Shown here: piece by piece, positions 4,160 through 6,424 of the stretch
Numbering within the stretch: the stretch's first letter is position 1
Layout of the letters: each line of letters begins with the position of its first letter
Assembly: GCA_903877345.1 (NCBI GenBank)
Contig: CAIRDL010000962.1
Coordinates: forward strand, 1-6,424
DNA: 6,424 nt
Source of the DNA: an uncultured Oscillochloris sp.
GTDB taxonomy: Bacteria; Chloroflexota; Chloroflexia; Chloroflexales; Chloroflexaceae
Direction: 5' to 3'
The notes under the pieces: model-generated
The model's input: the letters and a program-made list of their open reading frames with translations, nothing else
Databases searched by the model: none
Told to the model about the DNA's origin: nothing
Made by a program: the position numbers and the translations under genes

Positions 4160-6424
4160 TCACACCCCGGTTTGGAGCGGCACGGTGGCGTTGGGGTGAT
4201 CCTGGTCGCGGCGGATGATTTCCAGGCTGGAGAGGCTGCCCTGGGTGGTCACATCCACCACAACCTTCGCGAGGCCGAAGGTGCGCGCCCCTAGGCCCGC
4301 GACGGTGCGCGTTTCCTTCGTCCAGCCATCGTTGGTGAGCGTCCCGCCCACGGTGACGTTGGCGGCGGTGGTCAATGTCACCCCGCTGCTCACCCGCACA
4401 TCGTTCAGCACCGCGTTCTGGGTAATGGTTTGGACGCCGCTGCCGTTGAAGGCCACCGTGCTGCCGGTGATGGTATGCCCACCGACTGCGCCGGGGTCAA
4501 AGTCACCCTCGATGGACACCGCGCCGCCATTGGGCAGTGTCTTGGCCTGGTCGTTGAAGGCGAGGTGGCCGTATTGGCCGGGGGCCACGTATTGGCCGGG
4601 CGCGGCCTGGGCATAGGTAGTGGTGGGGAGCATCCGCGCCATGCTGCCACCGCTGGTGTTGACCGGGCCGTTCAGGGTGAAGGTTTCGGCGTAGACGCCC
4701 AGCGCACCGCTTTGCAGCGTCAGCGTGCCGTTGACCACGGCATCGGTCTTGAGTTTGACGGCTGGGTTCAGGCCGGAGGTGTTGGCGATGGTCAAATGAT
4801 TGAAGGTGAGCGTGCCCGTCCCACCGATGGTCTGGACGGCGCTGCCAGTGAACGTGACCGTCCCGGCACCGGCGTTCAAGGTCGCAAGGCTGTTGAAATC
4901 ACCGCCCAGGGCCAGCGTGTTGGCCCCTAGGTTGAACGTACCCAGGGCCAGCGTCAGGTTGCCGGTGAGCGCCGCGTTCTCAATCAGCGTCACGGAGACA
5001 TCCCTGTTCAGCGTCACGCTTTCGTTATAGGTGCCGCCATAGGCACCCACCGGGCCGCCCGCATCCACGCAGAAGATGGCGGTCTGGAGGCTAGGGTAGC
5101 ACGGGACGTTCCCCGCGCAGGTGCCGTCCGGGTCGGCGTACGTCGCACTGGCTGAGACAAAGGTTTGCGCCCCGCCCGCGCTCAAGGTGCCGCTCTTGTC
5201 GCCCGAAGCGAAGGTGATAGCGGTCAGAGCCGGGGCAGCGATGGTGATGGTACGTCCTGCCGTGGCGCTCAAACGCATATCCACCGTCACAAACAGGTAG
5301 CCGGTACTGGCCGCGCCGATCACCTGGCTCAGGCCGGTGAAGGCCAGTGGGCTGCCCGAGGCGACGATGGCCTGGGTACTCACGGTGGGATCGCTGGCGT
5401 CCAGCGTGGCGTCGGGCGAGGCGTGCAGCGTGAACGAGTTCGCCACTAAATCAGATGGCTGGTACGAACCGCCCGGGGTCACGGTGAGGCCGGTCAGCGT
5501 GGCACCGAACACCGTGGGGGCGATGTTCAGGCGATACAGCACCAGATTGGTGGTGGCGGGGTACACGTTGGCGGCGTTCACCGCCGGGGAACTGAGCGCA
5601 ATGATGGGGGTCCCCAGGCGGGCAATGCGGTTGCGCCCCGTGCTGTTGTAGCTGGTGAAATCGCCGCCGATCAGGACTTTGCCATCGTTTTGCACCAGAA
5701 TATCATTCACCCGGCTCGTGGTGCCTGTGCCGGGATCAAAGCTGGTGTCCAGCGAACCGTCGGCGTTGAGGCGGGCGAGATTGGTGCGCCCCGTGCCGTT
5801 GTAGCTGGTGAAACCGCCGCCGATCAGGATGGTGCCGTCGCTTTGCGCCGCCAAGCTATACACGATGGCTATCCCACCACTGACCCCTGTGCCGGGGTTA
5901 AAGCTGGTATCCAGGGTGCCATCCGTGTTAATGCGGGCGATGCCGCTGCGCGCCACGCCGCTGTAACTGGAGAACCAGCCGCCGATGAGGATTTTGCCAT
6001 TGCTCTGTACCACCAGCTTAAACACGTAAGAATTGAGTCCTGCCCCCGCACCGGGGTTGAAGGTTGTATCCAGGGCACCAGTAGAGTCAAGGCGGGCGAT
6101 TTCGTTGCGCGCCACGCTGTTATAGGTGGTGAAACTGCCGCCGATCAGGATGGTGCTATCGCTTTGAACCGTAAGGGCAAGCACGTCGCCATTGGTTCCC
6201 GCGCCAGCAGCGAAACCGGTATCGAGTGAGCCGTTGGCGTTGAGGCGGGCGATGTTGTTGCATCCCACGCCGTTGTAGCTGGTGAAATCGCCACCGATCA
6301 GGATGGTGCCATCACTCTGCGCCACAATGGCGCGCACGCTAAAGAGCGTGCCGCTGGTGCCCGTGCTAGGGTCGAAGGACGTATCCAGTGCGCCGTCGGC
6401 GTTGAGGCGGGCAATGCCGCTACG
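4160..6424 (-). CDS. Large secreted/surface protein: delta-60 propeller, Ig-like and beta-helix-like regions (5' end outside window)
   Basis: Open from the right edge for 754 codons to a TGA at 4160-4162; an apparent GTG start at 6337 is only an internal Val, since the repeat continues upstream of it. Codons 1 to about 270 hold about five delta-60 (DUF5122-type) propeller units of 51-54 residues, each with QSDGTILIGGDFTSYNG, IARLNADGSLDTSF and DPGTG elements. Next, about 270-420, is an Ig-like beta stretch (PSDLVANSFTLHASPDATLD). From about 425 comes a CAGNVPCYPSLQTAI...GGTYNESVTL segment, typical of secreted right-handed beta-helix proteins, followed by Gly/Thr/Asn-rich ladders with a repeated GS-VQTI module (at GSAVQTIGGTGTL and GSGVQTITQNAVL). 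No signal peptide is visible because the N-terminus is missing. Likely extracellular and adhesive or matrix-like, not enzymatic; this is inference from architecture. The frame continues past the TGA into the linker and tail. Confidence 0.88.
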   Translation of the reverse strand, partial: RSGIARLNADGALDTSFDPSTGTSGTLFSVRAIVAQSDGTILIGGDFTSYNGVGCNNIARLNANGSLDTGFAAGAGTNGDVLALTVQSDSTILIGGSFTTYNSVARNEIARLDSTGALDTTFNPGAGAGLNSYVFKLVVQSNGKILIGGWFSSYSGVARSGIARINTDGTLDTSFNPGTGVSGGIAIVYSLAAQSDGTILIGGGFTSYNGTGRTNLARLNADGSLDTSFDPGTGTTSRVNDILVQNDGKVLIGGDFTSYNSTGRNRIARLGTPIIALSSPAVNAANVYPATTNLVLYRLNIAPTVFGATLTGLTVTPGGSYQPSDLVANSFTLHASPDATLDASDPTVSTQAIVASGSPLAFTGLSQVIGAASTGYLFVTVDMRLSATAGRTITIAAPALTAITFASGDKSGTLSAGGAQTFVSASATYADPDGTCAGNVPCYPSLQTAIFCVDAGGPVGAYGGTYNESVTLNRDVSVTLIENAALTGNLTLALGTFNLGANTLALGGDFNSLATLNAGAGTVTFTGSAVQTIGGTGTLTFNHLTIANTSGLNPAVKLKTDAVVNGTLTLQSGALGVYAETFTLNGPVNTSGGSMARMLPTTTYAQAAPGQYVAPGQYGHLAFNDQAKTLPNGGAVSIEGDFDPGAVGGHTITGSTVAFNGSGVQTITQNAVLNDVRVSSGVTLTTAANVTVGGTLTNDGWTKETRTVAGLGARTFGLAKVVVDVTTQGSLSSLEIIRRDQDHPNATVPLQTGV
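5617..6412 (-). repeat. Tandem coding repeats of the delta-60 propeller
   Basis: The conserved GGCGGGC core (encoding part of IARL) recurs at about 6406, 6244, 6091, 5932 and 5770, and ends at 5617. The periods are 162, 153, 159, 162 and 153 bases, all multiples of three. The units are diverged, so this is an old protein repeat and not a recent DNA duplication. The array continues beyond the right edge. Confidence 0.85.

Noticed and set aside
4160..4162. Selenocysteine or a variant code reading TGA as a sense codon
   Set aside because: No selenoprotein family is involved and no obvious SECIS hairpin was seen. In a GC-rich genome of this type a reassigned TGA is unlikely, and a point mutation or sequence error is simpler.
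3541..6229. Several + strand open frames opposite the surface-protein gene
   Set aside because: They are antisense shadows: composition is Arg/Gly/Val-rich or Thr/Val-rich mirror images of the repeats, with no recognisable domains.
5617..6412. CRISPR array or other non-coding repeat
   Set aside because: Periods of 153-162 bases, all multiples of three, diverged units and a clear delta-60 protein pattern show that these are coding repeats.

Overview
The window is GC-rich bacterial DNA and looks like a Chloroflexota-type genome. This is an inference from three things: a secreted surface protein with delta-60 propeller repeats, a (T/A)-P linker and a YVPMVRR tail; a full-length Ro60 orthologue; and an HNH protein of a widespread environmental family. 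No ribosomal or other phylogenetic marker is present, so the assignment is tentative.

Left part, all on the + strand: an unassigned edge (1-171), a complete HNH endonuclease gene (172-675), a dense block of structured non-coding RNA (821-1168), then rsr, a bacterial Ro60 orthologue (1190-2782), closed by a 19-bp hairpin. The RNA block is the main discovery. It holds one simple stem-loop (821-887) and two tRNA mimics (892-1016 and 1028-1168). Each mimic has an acceptor stem, D arm and T arm, but a long hairpin replaces the anticodon arm. All three carry the helix that Ro60 recognises in Y RNAs: a GGNCCGA-type strand with a bulged C, paired to UUGNCC. The variable base pair is G-C in two copies and G-U in one, where vertebrate Y RNAs have U-A. 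The locus is therefore best read as a multi-Y-RNA/Ro60 ribonucleoprotein cassette. In studied bacteria such particles tether Ro60 to a ribonuclease (PNPase in Deinococcus) for handling structured or damaged RNA.

Middle (2783-3457): mostly non-coding. It contains the terminator-like hairpin, a short direct repeat, a doubtful small reading frame that may be a remnant, and two interlocking inverted repeats with pseudoknot topology.

Right part, - strand (3458-6424): one long surface/secreted protein gene whose 5' end lies outside the window. It encodes about five delta-60 (DUF5122-like) propeller repeats, an Ig-like stretch, a beta-helix-like region, a Pro/Thr linker, a final Ig-like domain and a short basic tail. 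A single in-frame TGA at 4160-4162 splits it; coding character continues in the same frame on both sides, so it is a nonsense allele, a readthrough site or a sequence error.
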